This document shows positions 12,201 to 23,788 of a DNA stretch of 64,000 nucleotides, in pieces. The translations under genes and the position numbers were made by a program. The stretch is taken from positions 14,489,501-14,553,500 of the forward strand of contig CM061096.1 of assembly GCA_030770545.1 (NCBI GenBank), given 5' to 3'. The notes under the pieces were generated by a model that was not told the DNA's origin, did no database searches, and saw only the letters and a program-made list of their open reading frames with translations. The stretch comes from Macropodus opercularis. Lineage: Eukaryota > Chordata > Actinopteri > Anabantiformes > Osphronemidae. Positions within the stretch are counted from its first letter, which is position 1, and each line of letters begins with the position of its first letter.

Positions 12201-15049
12201 TCACTTTAAATATCTTAAATACTTACAAACATACTTCCTTTTGTTCAGGCTAATTTACGACCAATTACTGAAACCACACACACATACATACACTCAGGAA
12301 GGAAAACAGCATAAATGTAAACATGAACTACTTTTGTCCACAGAGGGAGCATCTTTCAGGTCACATTTGCCTCACAAAGGTCAACGCGGCCCGAGGGCAG
12401 CAGCAACCACGGTCACAGCAAAGTATTATGGGACACAGCAAATGGGGAATTGAATCTCGTGTGTCCGCGATTGTCTGCTTGTGTGTGTCTGTATGTTTTA
12501 TCTCACGTGTCATGTGGTTTACTTTCTCCCCTGGGCTTTCTGTGCTGCTACTGTCACATATATATATGCACTGGATATACTTTGGGGATTCCCTGCTCTA
12601 CTGTCTGCTGAGCGGCGTGTCAGAAAACATACAGACTAAAATGTCTTCACCGCAGCCAGCAGCGCTACATTCTGCATGTTTGAAAGGGCTCTTAAGCTGA
12701 GACAAAGTTGTACATGCACACAAACGCACACATCCTTGAGGTTGTGCATGGAAACAGTAGAACAGCAAGTCAAGGCACTAACAGAGGAGTCGAGGAGGGG
12801 AAACACTTTCCACTTTTATTATTCACCCTCAATCCACGACTTACTTTCTCTTCCTGCACACAAACTATTCAACACAAGCCAGGACAAGTGTCATTAAATG
12901 GAAGTAAATACTCTTTGAAGCACAACACACCGATGGATAACTCTATGAGTCTGGTCCCACTCATAGAAGAGCAGTATCGTGTTTTGCATGTTAAACACAT
13001 TCCACTGAAAAACAAACAGTGCCTGAAAACAAGGTTAAAAAGGAGACGAACACAAACAACACTGTGTGCCCAGATGTCCCCACGAATGTGACAAGCTGGT
13101 CATGAGATGCCAGCTGTTTGTCCTTGACTTAACTCTGCCCCCTCTAAACTCCCTGGTCTGCACTGCAAATCCTACAGTATCTCACCCTAAGCCCAGTGAA
13201 GAATTACTGGCTCCTCCAGGATACAGATGCAGTCAAACAAGGAGCCCAACAGGTCACTAGTGCCACCGGTAAAAGCTGAGAGATATCACGAGGGTCAAGG
13301 AATAACAAAGCAATTGGGGTTCATCATCTGGGAACCACGACACTCACAAAACCACACGGCACTCAAATCAACTTGAAAACAGAAGAGGAGGGAGTGAACA
13401 TGTGAGGAAAGGAGCTAAGGAAGAAAAGCGGAGCAAATTGGCCTGCTTGTTTCCTCAGACCTCCTCTGACATCTCATTGTGGGGGAGTGCGCCTCTTCCA
13501 CTCTCTCTTTTTCTTTGCCGCTACCTCTCTCTCTCTCTCTCTCTCTCACTGATTACCTCTTCCCAGGCCAAGAAGAGAGAAGATGGGAGAGGGGAATACA
13601 GGGAGAGAGAGGAAGAGGCTAGTTTCCACGGTGATGGCTGATGAAAGAGAACGAAGACAGTTCTGCTTGGTTGCTCACCTCTCCTCTTTTTCCCTCTTCT
13701 TTCCATTTTCATTCTGTTATCCCTCAAACCCACCAATTTCATTCTCTTGCACATATCTCTGTTGCACTTACTAATTTTCCCCCCAAGGAATCTTAAATGC
13801 GTGCTGCACAGGTCAAAGGTTTCCTCATTTCCTGCCTTTTACGCTAAGCTAAGCTAACTGGCTGTACCTTATGCAGAGGCAGGTATGGCGAGTCCCATGT
13901 CCAGAGACCATTTATTGGATCTTTGTCCTCTTGTCTTACCTCCTTGTTTTCTCTTTTTAATTCCCAGAAGATCGTTTAGACAACCCCTGGTCTCTATATC
14001 TATCAACTATCCCCTCCCTAACCCCCCTCTCGCCTCCTCTGCTTTACCTTGCTCCCTCTCTGTCATCGGATCGGTTTTATCTCACACACAGTCAAACGCC
14101 CCCATATTTAATTAATGTGTAATTCCCTACGCTGTGACCTCCTTTTTCACTCTGTCCTTCATTTCCTACCCTCTCCTGACTCTTTCTTCATCAGCTCCTA
14201 CCGGGCCAGTCATGTTTAAAACCATCTTCCTTCTCTCTGTTACGATGTGATCATTTAAATCTCCGATGGGGTCAAACACTCCCCCGGGATTCACCTGAAA
14301 GCGAGGCCACGCACCTCTCATCCATCACTTTCGCCCCACTGCTCCTCTCTACCTTTCTCCCGTGTTTCATTCATGCACATTCTTGTCTCTCTTCATTCAT
14401 GCTCTGCCTGCTGCCCCCCCCCCCCTTCATGCTTCTCGTCTCTCCTAATTTCCCGACTTGTGCTCATGCTCATTTATCACAGTGGGAAACTTAAACACTT
14501 CTGTACTACGAACCCTGTGAAAGCAATCCCAACATGATCACACACAAACTAGAGCCAACAGATTTCTGTGTGCGATCCAATTCGATTCTGTCTCTTTGTT
14601 AAACTGATTTTGATTAGATTTACGCATATATCATTTTTCTCCACCCACCTCTCATTCACTCACTCTCTGCCACATGTTCACCTTCCAGCCACATCCATTT
14701 CCTGTGAGTTTGTGAGGCCTTTATGAATTATAAAACCGTGACCACCAGGGACCCAGGAATAAGTGAAGTGGGTATAAGATGGACAGAATGAGAAAAGAGA
14801 CACCGTAAGAGAACTTATACTCTTTAGCTGCACGCACGTACAGGTAACAGTATGTGCACACTGTGCGTGTGAACGTGTGCATGTGCAAGCCTCCCGTAAT
14901 TGTGCTTGTTTGATTGCCTGTGTGTGTGTGTTTAGGTCTGTATGTAAATGAGAGTGTGTGCATTCAATAAAGCTTCCTACCTGCACCATCTGGCCCAGTA
15001 ATAGCCTCCTTTGCCCCCCAGAATGAGATGGTTATGACTGGCTGCATCA

Positions 15050-15089
<40 letters not shown>

Positions 15090-16451
15090 TTCTCCTACTG
15101 GAGGCGATGGCAACCATTTCTATATCATCACTTAACATAAATGACGTGTCAGGTCACAAGTAAACAAAATGTGCTCTACATTTGATCTGTGCTTGTTTGC
15201 TCTACTATATGTTTATTATTGAGGTAATGGGTGCGTAAGAAGTGGTTTTAATGTTTTGGCCACAGTATTAAAAGTGAATGAGGCTAAAACATTAGAACTG
15301 CTTCCTAATAGGATGCACTCCAGTACGACTGCACCACCCACCGTGACCTGACACCTTCAAACAGCTGAAAAACGCTTCATATAAGCTCAGCATTTTAGAG
15401 AGTCCCTTGCAAAACACTTTCTTTACATCATCTTCAAAATGTAACAGTCATGTTGCACTGAGCATATTTTGTTGTGTAGTGTGAACAGCTGCTATCTCCT
15501 CCACGCAATCTGTAACATAGACAAACGAATCATCAATAAAGGCTCAAATGCAGCAGGTTTCGTGTGATTTGTTTGCAATTTTGCAGTAGCTAATCCACAT
15601 GGGGACAGAGATGCGAAGCACTACTGAAGCTACAGGTCGATTATACTGCTGGTCTTCGGCCATTGGAGACAGTCAAGATCTTGGTGACAGTCTGCTTGAA
15701 ATGACACGGAACTTGATGTGGGAGTGTCCGCATGAACTGACGCATCTCCCTGAACTGTGGCGGGTGTGGAATAGATCCCAGCACCACCCAGCCAGCGGCA
15801 AACCCTGCCCGCCTCGCTGGAAAAACAAGAACGAATTCCTACCAAAGCTCTGCAACAGTGTGTGGCTGGAGGTGCTGGTTAGGCTGCAGCTGCCCGCGTT
15901 TGAGCCTGTTGGTGCTTTGTTTGTACCTTAAGCGACGCAGTGGGATGACAACCACACAGGAGCAGGGGGTGGAGGGGTGAAATGAAGGAAAAGCTTAAGA
16001 AGTGAGTTACAGCGATTATGGGAGGACACACACACGCTGAGCAGACCAAGCTCCGGTGTTTGACAGGGCAGCCGGTAGAGAACAGATATGTGCATTGGCA
16101 AGAACAGTGACAGGCGGCACATGCGGGGACAGACAGTTAAACAAACGCGCGCGCACACGCTGACAGACATGCACACGCGCACACACGCAAACGGAGGCAG
16201 CTCCAAGGAAGCGAGTCACACACTCAGACTGATCACGTACCTTCCAGACAGCAGGTTCGCCAGAGGCCGGAGTGCGTCATCACCTCCTCGTTCTTGCGGC
16301 TCGTGTCGTTGTCGCCGCTGCTCTTCACGCGGCAGACCCCGCGCGAGTACAGCCAGTAGTCGGTACCGACGGCGATGGTCATGAGGCTGAAGGCGGCGAA
16401 CGCGCCCACCGTTGTCACGAGCATCTGGACGCCGCGGTCACACATCAGCAT
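5784..16451 (-). CDS. cacng3: cacng3: voltage-dependent calcium channel gamma-3 subunit (TARP gamma-3), 4 coding exons, complete
   Basis: A type I TARP: a four-pass membrane protein that binds AMPA receptors and promotes their surface delivery, synaptic anchoring and slow gating. The exons 16241-16451, 9862-9945, 8114-8254 and 5784-6295 (211, 84, 141 and 512 nt) join in phase to 315 codons plus stop, the human CACNG3 length as I recall it. Visible parts are TM1 near residues 9-30, an N-glycosylation site at N48-D-T, the claudin-family GLW motif at 62-64 with C67/C68, TM2 near 106-125, TM3 near 134-158, TM4 near 177-202, an Arg/Ser-rich cytoplasmic tail (RYRFRRRSS) and the C-terminal PDZ ligand RRTTPV. 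The start MLMCDRG matches the gamma-3 start MRMCDRG better than gamma-2, -4 or -8. The neighbour prkcb supports gamma-3. Whether it is teleost copy a or b is undecided. Confidence 0.96.
7196..7264 (+). pseudogene. Tc1-like transposase remnant (C-terminal DDE fragment)
   Basis: 22 codons reading SPDLNPIEHLWDELERRL followed by RACV and a TAA stop. This is a relic of the transposase C-terminus inside the deleted element; the rest of the catalytic domain and the DNA-binding domain are absent. Confidence 0.85.
7277..7324 (+). repeat. 24-bp tandem duplication inside the Tc1-like remnant
   Basis: The 24-bp unit starting CCCACAAACACACTCC and ending AAAGCTT is present twice in direct tandem (7277-7300 and 7301-7324) without mismatches. 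It arose after or during decay of the element. Confidence 0.9.
8114..8254 (-). CDS. cacng3: cacng3 coding exon 3
   Basis: 141-nt exon encoding AVRASSIFPIMSVGLLFMGG, then LCVAASEFYRSRHNVILSAG and IFFVSAG. This covers TM2, the short RSRHN cytoplasmic loop and the start of TM3. LCVAASEF and RSRHNVIL are gamma-3/gamma-2 type sequence. The acceptor is TGCAG|GTGCTG and the donor is GCGG|GTAAGA. Confidence 0.95.
8255..9861 (-). other. cacng3: cacng3 intron 2
   Basis: 1607-bp intron. I see a purine-rich stretch near 8535-8590 and no gene or recognisable mobile element. Confidence 0.9.
9862..9945 (-). CDS. cacng3: cacng3 coding exon 2
   Basis: 84-nt exon reading TFRGVCKKIDHFPEDADYE followed by ADAAEYLLR. 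This is the extracellular-loop segment shared by type I TARPs, with the acidic FPEDADYE stretch. The acceptor is CTACAG and the donor is CTCC|GTAAGT. It is too short to appear as a long open frame and was found by homology and splice signals. Its size equals the human exon as I recall it, and the phase joins both neighbours. Confidence 0.95.
10291..10317 (+). repeat. (CA)n microsatellite
   Basis: About 13 uninterrupted CA units in cacng3 intron 1. Confidence 0.95.
13525..13547 (+). repeat. (CT)n microsatellite
   Basis: About 11 CT units within a wider pyrimidine-rich stretch of cacng3 intron 1. Confidence 0.9.
13842..13870. repeat. fragment of a fish interspersed repeat (GCTAAGCTAAGCTAAC type)
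   Basis: GCTAAGCTAAGCTAACTGGC followed by TGTACCTT resembles a core that recurs in many fish genomes. Only a short piece is left, so the family is uncertain. Confidence 0.35.
15051..15084 (+). repeat. (AC)17 microsatellite
   Basis: Seventeen AC units in cacng3 intron 1. Confidence 0.95.
15241..15302. repeat. imperfect inverted repeat, possible DNA-transposon end
   Basis: The arm AGTGGTTTTAATGTTTTGGC near 15241 pairs, with a few mismatches, with GGCTAAAACATTAGAACTGC near 15281-15301, around a spacer of about 20 bp. The core TAATGTTTTGGC resembles ends of small fish DNA transposons; no transposase sequence is attached. Confidence 0.35.
16241..16451 (-). CDS. cacng3: cacng3 coding exon 1
   Basis: Encodes residues 1-70 plus the first base of codon 71: the short N-terminus, TM1 and most of the first extracellular loop (DYWLYSRGVC, the NDT glycosylation site, HSGLWRTCCLE). 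The donor on the minus strand is GAAG|GTACGT. The chosen ATG (16451-16449) has A at -3 and matches the family start. An in-frame ATG two codons upstream and another at 16511 would add 2 or 20 residues with no counterpart that I know in the family. Confidence 0.95.
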
Positions 16452-17725
16452 CTTCATATAGGCGACCCCTATGTGCCTTAATCGTTCTCCCCCCAACCTC
16501 TTTAGGGACACCCTTTAATTCTCTTCTGTCCCGCGAGACTTGGTGTCAGAGATGGGTTCAACAAACAGGCACTCGAAAAATGCAGAAACAGGTTAAAGGT
16601 GGAGATTTTTTAAAGTGTGGAGCGAGGATGAAGTACTTGGCCGCCTTGTCCGTTGACAAGAGGCTGGCAAAGGGCGGGAAGGTGGGAGGGCGGCACGTCA
16701 CTTTCTCGCGCATGAAAAACCGCTTTTTACCGCCACCCTCATACACGCGCACGGCGCGTGCACACAGTTGGTTCAACCACCGCCGCCGGTGGTCCCGGCT
16801 GCCCGACGCTGCCCTCGGTCCGTCAGAGCGCAGCGTGAAGGCGGCACCGCGGTCCGCCTCTCCTTCCCTCTTCACGTTTATTCCGTTCGCTCGTCCCGGA
16901 GTTGCGCAGGGCGAGCTGCCTGGGAGCCGGTTATCCTCCGGTAACCGGGGTGTTTTCTTCTTCGGTCCCTCAGTCTCTCCCTTCTCGTCTCCTTCTAACC
17001 TTTCCTTCAGCCTAACTTCTGCTGCTTGTTTTTGCCTTTATTAACCCGTTTAACAGCCGGTGTCTGCGCAGGGAGACTCCATCTTTAAAACATCAACAAT
17101 GAGCCGGCTTAGTTTGCGTTATTGACTGGTGGAGCCACACAGCCCATTTAAAGAGAGAGCGGTTTAATCGTGGTTCTACTGCTGAACCATTACGCGAACA
17201 GCCCCTGACTCACCCCTGGATATGTCGACCGGTGGAGGTTCTCCTCCTTCGATCTCCCCCCAGAATAAGAGGCGGTGCTGTACCGATTTATGTTCTTTTT
17301 CTCGATTTCCCGCTAAATTACGGAATGAACAGCCCCGCGTCGGCTATGAGGAGAGACGAGAGGCTGGCCGCCACTCCAGCCGTTGACTCACTGACATGTT
17401 TCTTGTTGATCCTCCTTTTCCAGCGTACGGGCTAAACGAGCACGTCCAGAAACGCAGTCCCGGATAAAGTGGGTTTGAAAAGCGGATACAGCTGCATGAG
17501 ATAGACGCGGAGCACAGGCATTAAAGTAAACGGGCTTTAAAGAGGCTTCAAAAACGAAACAGGATTCATTAAACGTCTCCCGCGGAACAGTCTTTGCGCT
17601 CTCTCGCTGTCGACACACAAGCGGAATAAACCAGTCGATTAGACGCTTGCTGGAGGAGCCTGTAGGACAGTTACACCCGAGAAACGTGCCCGTTGGTACA
17701 AATGAACAAAATGACATCCGTCGCC

Positions 17726-17746
17726 TCTTCCTCCTCCTCCTCCTCT
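17726..17746 (+). repeat. (TCC)n short trinucleotide repeat
   Basis: About six TCC/CTC units inside the CpG-rich block upstream of cacng3. Confidence 0.75.
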
Positions 17747-18253
17747 CGGTCCAACCAACACAAACTAAAACTAACCGCGCGTCTCCTCAGGCTCCGCCCG
17801 AGGCCGCACCGCTCCCCTAGGATTGGGTTCGTGGATTACAGCGCCCTCCAGGAGCTAATCATGAGCCGCCGTCCCTCTTGTATCTCCCGCCTACCGCCTC
17901 CCCAGCGCCATAGGTATAAAGCACTTGGAGCATGTTCTGGGTTTTACTGAAAGGACGGTTCATCCCTTCTGACCATACAATACCGGTTACACGTTTTAGA
18001 TTCAGAGCACAAGATGCAGCGGCTGTAGTTGGGGCTGATAATAGTCTGTGTCAACGCAAACTTCAGACTTGTTGGCCGTGAACGTGTTGGTCTGTGTTCA
18101 GAGTCGTGAAGTGTGAGCTTGTAGGCAGCGCCGGGAATCTGGGCCGAGCCCGTGGAGCTGTCCGTGGTACTGATTCGAGGCTTCGCTCCGATTGCCTCTT
18201 TGCTTTCTGCTTCTCCTCCTGCACCAAGCAGATGAGTTAGTTAGAAAGAGAAC

Positions 18254-18269
18254 GAGAGAGAGAGAGAGA
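18254..18269 (+). repeat. short (GA)n repeat
   Basis: About eight GA units upstream of cacng3. Confidence 0.8.
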
Positions 18270-18984
18270 AGCGATGCATGAAGAATCGCGCCCGGGAGAG
18301 AAGCAGATACGCCACTTAAAGAGCCACGGACCGTTTTTAATGATTCCACTCCAGCAAAGCTTCCTCACAAGGCGATTTGAGCTTCTCAGTTCACTTAACA
18401 CATTGAAGTGCGCGCGTGTGCACGAGTGTGTGTTTAGCCATCTTGTCAGTGTTCACACTACTCTGTGCACACATGAACATGGGTACGTCTTGTGAGCTGA
18501 GCGTGTGCCGCAGGCGGCGGAATAACTCTGACTGTTTTAAAGAGCATGTGTCGCCCGTTTGAACAGCAGTGAACTGAAGACCATCCTCCTCAATGGAGAC
18601 GAAAAGGGAGGACAGGATGAGGAACTGCAGGGAGGAAATCTGCTCAACCCCACATGCTCTAATTGTTACTTGCACATGTTTACATGTAAACTTTTCTTGA
18701 CCCATATTTATTCATTGTGAGATTTAATGAGTATCAAGGGTTTCCAGTGTCCTATCTGGTACAATCACATGTAGTGTCGTAAGTAACTACAGTAACCAAC
18801 TGAGCAAAACAATCAAACAGAATAAGAAAACAAAGACAAGGGAAGTAAGAGAAGCGAAGAATTACAGAAAACCGCTTGAACAGATCAAGAAAGTGACCGG
18901 TCCTGTCATCCTTCTCACTTGCTCTGCCAGCATGTGTTTGTCTTTTTGCCTCCCTCACACATGCACACACAGGCCTCACTGGCA

Positions 18985-19010
18985 CAGCAAGGGTGTCCAG
19001 ACCCTTGCTG
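18985..19010. repeat. perfect 10-bp hairpin (inverted repeat)
   Basis: CAGCAAGGGT and ACCCTTGCTG form a perfect 10-bp stem around the 6-nt loop GTCCAG, in the intergenic region. Confidence 0.8.
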
Positions 19011-19080
19011 GCTGCGTTATCTCACAAGGAGACTCATTAACATAGAAATGACTTCAGGAAAAGAAGTACAGCGTTTCACC

Positions 19081-19312
19081 TCTGGCAAGAGACAGGAGGG
19101 AGCAAGGATGGAGAAAGGGGGCAGGAGGAGAGACGGGAGGCAAAAGAGGGGACGAAAGAGGAAGGAAAGCCTGTGGTGGCAGAGTGAGAGGGAGAGATTA
19201 GGAAAGAAAGGATGCACAGAGACGCTGATGAAGGAAACAAATGAGAAAATGAATGAGATGGAGAAGAAAAGGAAGCAAACAAAGAAAAGAGTAGAGGGGA
19301 GAAAGCGGAGTT
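19081..19312 (+). repeat. purine-rich (GA-rich) tract
   Basis: About 230 bp dominated by A and G on the plus strand with few pyrimidine interruptions. Such tracts are low-complexity sequence; the open frames across it (Arg/Lys/Glu-rich or Ser/Leu/Phe-rich) reflect composition only. Confidence 0.75.
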
Positions 19313-21202
19313 AGAATGAGGATGAATTATACTATTAATTTGTGGTGCCAATCTCTGTCAGAGTAACATAGCATAAAAACACATCATGTTGTGTGTTGTA
19401 TGTCATTGTTATATTGTTGCCTACAAGAGCAGCACCAACACAAATGAGATGCACAGCGGTGCTTTAGCTAAATGCTAACGTCACAGTTTTAACGTGCTAA
19501 CATTGCATTAGCACTACACACAGTCTGTGGTGGCAGATGGATATTCTAATCGATTACAGCAACATTTTTACTATGAAGCATTTGGAACTTTGCTCAGCAG
19601 CTTTCCCATCAGTTTAAACATCATTAGCGGAATTTCAGATTCAGGAGTTCGCAGAACGTCTTGCAGGATTAAAAACCACTTCTCTATGGTAAAAGTGGGT
19701 TGAGCTTGTCAGATGGCACTTGACTCTCACACAAACCACCAACACACGGAGCAATGTTCAAAACACTTATTGGACTCTTTTAGCTTGCAGGTGGCAGAAC
19801 TATCAAAGTGGCAGCAGCCTCTAATTTGTTGCCTGTAGCCAATCAACATGTCATCAAAATACTCACATGTTGCTAATTGGAGGTTTAGGATCGATCTAAC
19901 CTGTATGTCTATTAGTGTCTATTTCATTAATTCATCCTTAGCTGACAGCAGTGATTGCGTATTAAAAGTTTCAATGCAGAGCAGAGAGAGGACGAGAGGA
20001 GAGACAGAAGAGAAACCATCTTTGGAAACTAGGCTTAAACCATCAGTGTTTTGTGTTTGCTCATTCTCTGTCTGTCTTCCCTTTGCTTTCTTCTCCTCTC
20101 TCAGTTATTGGCACCACAACAGGAGGATGAAGAGAAGAGAGGAAGATGGGGGCGGTTCGTGAAGAGAGAAGGAGGAGGACTGCAGGGTTTCTGCTCAGTG
20201 AGCCGGAACCTTCTCACGCCTCTGGCCAGTGCTCAGAGACTTGGGAAGAGGTGGAGGAGGGGATACGAGACAAGTGGAAGAAGTTAGTTGAAACTGAAAA
20301 CCATAGAGGAATTATACAGTGAAAAGTAAACAGTTGAGAGAACAAGGGAGGAGGAGGAAGCGCAACAAACACACCAGAGAGGGGCTGGGTACACACAGAG
20401 TCAGGCAGGAGACAAACATGGACACTTGTGTGTTTTTAGCACATGAAATCAATGGATGTGAGGGTCATAGTGTGCATGTGTATATTCTGCGCATTTGTTT
20501 GTGCACAGCCTGAGTACATGTATCGATGCGTATTTGTTTTTTTGTGCTTTAGCAGATGGAAATGACTCCAGGGCAGACGGAGCACATATGGCAATGTGGC
20601 ATGATTCTGGCCAAAACTGTGATTTATGACTTAACACGGACATGAGCAAAGCCAGAGGAAACGTGTTACAGAGTTATGGCCACTCGTGCTATAGCCACAA
20701 TGTGTTAATTCCAAACAAACAGCTGTAGATGGCAAGAGAGTGCGAGAGCGAAAGAGAGAGAAAGTGAGCGAGAAAGATAGTGTGCAGTAAATCCAATAAG
20801 CTGCTCCGTCATGCTCGCCTCTCGAGTGTTTTTAAGATCCATTGAATTAAATAAATAAGACATTCTTTTGCTTTTGTCACTTTCCCTTTTTCATCTCTGT
20901 CTCTCTTCAGTGTGCTGCAGCGCCCTGCTGTCGTCCATGTCAGCCTCCCTCTTCCCTTCATCCTCTACAGTCCAACTGCAGCAGCTTTGCTAGATAGGTG
21001 AGCACAGAATCAGCGAGGAGCCAAACACGTCTATTTACTCAAACACAAGCTGCAAGTTGATCAAATTAACTGCTTTGCTACAGTTTACAATAGTAGCGGC
21101 ACAAGTCACATTGGTTTATGGTGGCCTTAATCCACTTCCATAAAAATGACACAAGATCCACATTGTTGAGTTGAAAGTGGAGATGAGACGATGTGTGATC
21201 TT

Positions 21203-21221
21203 TTTATTAACAGGATTTATT
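21203..21221 (-). other. prkcb: candidate distal prkcb polyadenylation signals (two AATAAA)
   Basis: Two AATAAA hexamers on the minus strand (plus-strand TTTATT at 21203-21208 and 21216-21221) lie 13 bp apart, about 3.0 kb past the beta-I stop at the left end of an AT-rich stretch. This would imply a 3' UTR of about 3 kb. It is inference only. Confidence 0.3.
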
Positions 21222-22426
21222 CAACAACTGAAAACAACACAATACAAACTTTCCTATTTTTAAAGTATTTCACAAAACACATTTATATTCTTCTTTTGTA
21301 GCATCTGCACTTGAAGACTATAAATTATCTTCAGGTTTTTTTGTTAAACTACTTGTTGAATTTGTAAGCTGGCAGAAATAAAGTCAAAAGGTAGCCATCA
21401 AAATTTGATGTGTAATACAATAAAGCTAATTTTTCAGGGGTAGTGTCAAGTAGAATGAGAAATAAAAGTGACAACATACATGTTAAAGAATAGAACAAAG
21501 CTTGACAAAAAAACTAACTGTGGGACAAGAAAGCAGGTCAAAGTGAATTGGACAGAAGGAAAACGAGGAGGAGGAGAAGGACGGAGAAACGGTGGAGAGG
21601 AGTAAAGGTCAACAAAAATAGAAAATTAGCAAAGAAAAAGATAGAGAGGAAGCTGAGGGCGAGAAGAAGAAAGGAAGACAGAGAAGGAAAGGTCAGAAGA
21701 AAAATAAAATGACAGATGGGAAGGCGTAATCAAAGAAAAGGTCAGAAAGAAGGAAAGGAAACTATTTAAGACATGCACATTTAGCCCAGTACAGCGAAGA
21801 ACGATGGACTGTTCAATGGGAACTTTCTAATGCAACACGTCACTGTGTTGCAACGGATGAACTGATAAACATAACTTTACCGCTAACACATCAGGTTCTC
21901 TGCGTATCGACGCAGCAACAAAATGGAAGACTCTTACCTCTACAGACGTGAGAAATATTTATATATGTACAAACGAAGCAAAACATGTCCCCTGTACTGT
22001 ATAACATTCAATAAATAGGTGTATTAACGTCTATTAAAGTAATTATCACACCAGTCCATCAATCGACACTATAGAATAAAGCCATATCATATGGAACAAG
22101 ATATGAAAGAGCAAGATCATCACATGCATGCATAGTATAATAACCTGTGGTCCTGATCCGGAGGTTTAACACCAAACATGATAACATGGCACCGGTTTTA
22201 AAAACACTAAGAAGACATGTTTTAATACAAGCGTCATTACAAATGTGCGTCGGCTTATTTTATTATTCTCTACATACATACATAGTTTACTAGAGGCCGG
22301 TGGCTGCTGTCCTCGCCAGAAAATGGAGATGTCTTATAAGAATAAAAGAACTTAAAAGACTATTAAATTAGATTTTACATAATAAATCTGAGTTACATGC
22401 AGACACACACTTGTACATTCAATTAG

Positions 22427-22476
<50 letters not shown>
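22427..22476 (+). repeat. compound (CT)7(CA)18 microsatellite
   Basis: A CT run passes directly into about 18 CA units, downstream of prkcb. Confidence 0.95.
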
Positions 22477-22481
<5 letters not shown>

Positions 22482-22842
22482 GGGCACAGCTCTCGAGTGC
22501 TAGTGAATGCTTCAGGGTCTACAATTTCCACCAGTACAGTGTAAGAGAAGGCGTCATTAACGTTATATTTACAACATTAACCTGAGCGTCGTACAACTCC
22601 ACGCGTGACCAAAAAAAAAAAGCCAGTGGAAACACCTGAACAGAACCTACGTGACTACACACGGAGAGCTGGGAAGAGTTTAGTACCTATGTCTATGTAC
22701 AGTGTGTGAAGTACATGCATGTAGAATGAGAGGACTGGCTGTGACTGTTAGGGAAGGGGGCAGATCTAGGACCTACAGCTTACATGTTGTGTGCCTCCAG
22801 GAGCGAACGCTACCCAACTCCAACCCTCAGTTATGGATTGGC

Positions 22843-22870
<28 letters not shown>
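22843..22870 (+). repeat. (TG)14 microsatellite
   Basis: Fourteen TG units, about 370 bp from the compound CT/CA repeat and of opposite polarity. Confidence 0.95.
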
Positions 22871-22875
<5 letters not shown>

Positions 22876-23727
22876 GAGTAGGTGCACAGGTTTATAAGTA
22901 ATGTTTGAAGGCAGGTTAATTTTAAGCTGGATTTCAAGGAGCTGAATTTATCTATTGAGACCTTATAGACGACACATGGCTTGTGCAGTACTTAGAATCT
23001 ATTACATAGATACCTGCGTGTAACCAAACACTAGCATATGCATCCACGCAGACGTACAAAATAAGGAACTGAGATGAGCTGCATTGCTGTGGTTCTTATT
23101 GCTGTCGTGTGGGAAAGCTCACTCGGGGGTTGTCAGAGCGGCTCCTCATTTAATGTGTGAGCATCCACATGTGTGTATGCGGCCATGCTCCACTGGTGAC
23201 GGCTGCATTGCCAACCCTGTGACACCACGTCATGCGACGCTCCCAGTGAGGCCTTGTCATAAATGCGGATTAGGGCCAAAACAAAGACTGAGAGGATGGA
23301 GAGAAAAGAGAAAGCAAAAGCCAGAAGAGGAAAAAGAAAGATAAAAACAGCTTGACAGGCTGTGAAGTTTGCTCATTAAGCAAATTCCTCAGTGATGGCC
23401 CAGTGTGAGATGTTCAGTCTGAGCATGTGTCAGCACTTCCACAGAGCAGCCTATGATGGCGAACAGGCAACAGTGGTTAGGACACACACAGCGGCACCCA
23501 CTCACCACTAAGACGCCCACTTTCTGCGTATGCTGACTAACAAACACAGGGTTCTCCTCTAACCCTGTGCAAACATAGTCCATTAGACACATAATCAACA
23601 AATTAACCACAGCAACAAAATAAAAACAAACCTATGGTGCCACAAATTCAGTGTGCATTTCATTTTTGATTTGCATTCTGCTCTATATCCGCCTGCTAAA
23701 ATGCAATATCAATACAGAAGAAAAGGC

Positions 23728-23788
23728 TTTATTTTGTGCAGGCGCTTCATTTTAATCTAAAGGTTAATCTAAACCACACTGGTTTATT
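23728..23788 (-). other. prkcb: candidate proximal prkcb polyadenylation signals
   Basis: Minus-strand AATAAA at 23783-23788 and at 23728-23733, about 430-490 bp past the beta-I stop codon. They could end a short beta-I 3' UTR; not verified. Confidence 0.35.

Larger units (their letters stand above)
9946..16240 (-). other. cacng3: cacng3 intron 1
   Basis: 6.3-kb intron, the largest of the gene. It holds CA microsatellites (10291-10317, 15051-15084), a CT run (13525-13547), long pyrimidine-rich stretches at about 13960-14450, a fish-type repeat fragment near 13842-13870 and an imperfect inverted repeat near 15241-15302. No additional coding exon was recognised. Confidence 0.85.
16230..17950 (-). 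promoter_or_regulatory. cacng3: CpG-rich block, probable cacng3 promoter and 5' UTR
   Basis: CpG dinucleotides and GC runs are much denser here than in the flanks, notably at 16260-16330, 16640-16960 and 17220-17900. The block covers coding exon 1 and its upstream side on the minus strand. CpG-island promoters are usual for vertebrate neuronal genes. No TATA box or transcription start can be fixed from the sequence alone. Confidence 0.6.

Noticed and set aside
16412..17044. 210-residue plus-strand open frame antisense to cacng3 exon 1
   Set aside because: Explained by GC-rich CpG-island composition; no recognisable domain, and it overlaps coding exon 1 in antisense.
17693..17950. 85-residue plus-strand frame with a Ser run
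   Set aside because: Ser run comes from the TCC repeat in the CpG-rich block; no homology recognised.
19076..19351. Lys/Arg/Glu-rich and Ser/Phe/Leu-rich frames on opposite strands
   Set aside because: Both are read-outs of a purine-rich tract, not genes.
20921..20945. Second CTCF-like motif (CAGCGCCCTGCTG)
   Set aside because: Matches the core less well than the 53112 site and resembles a frequent chance sequence.
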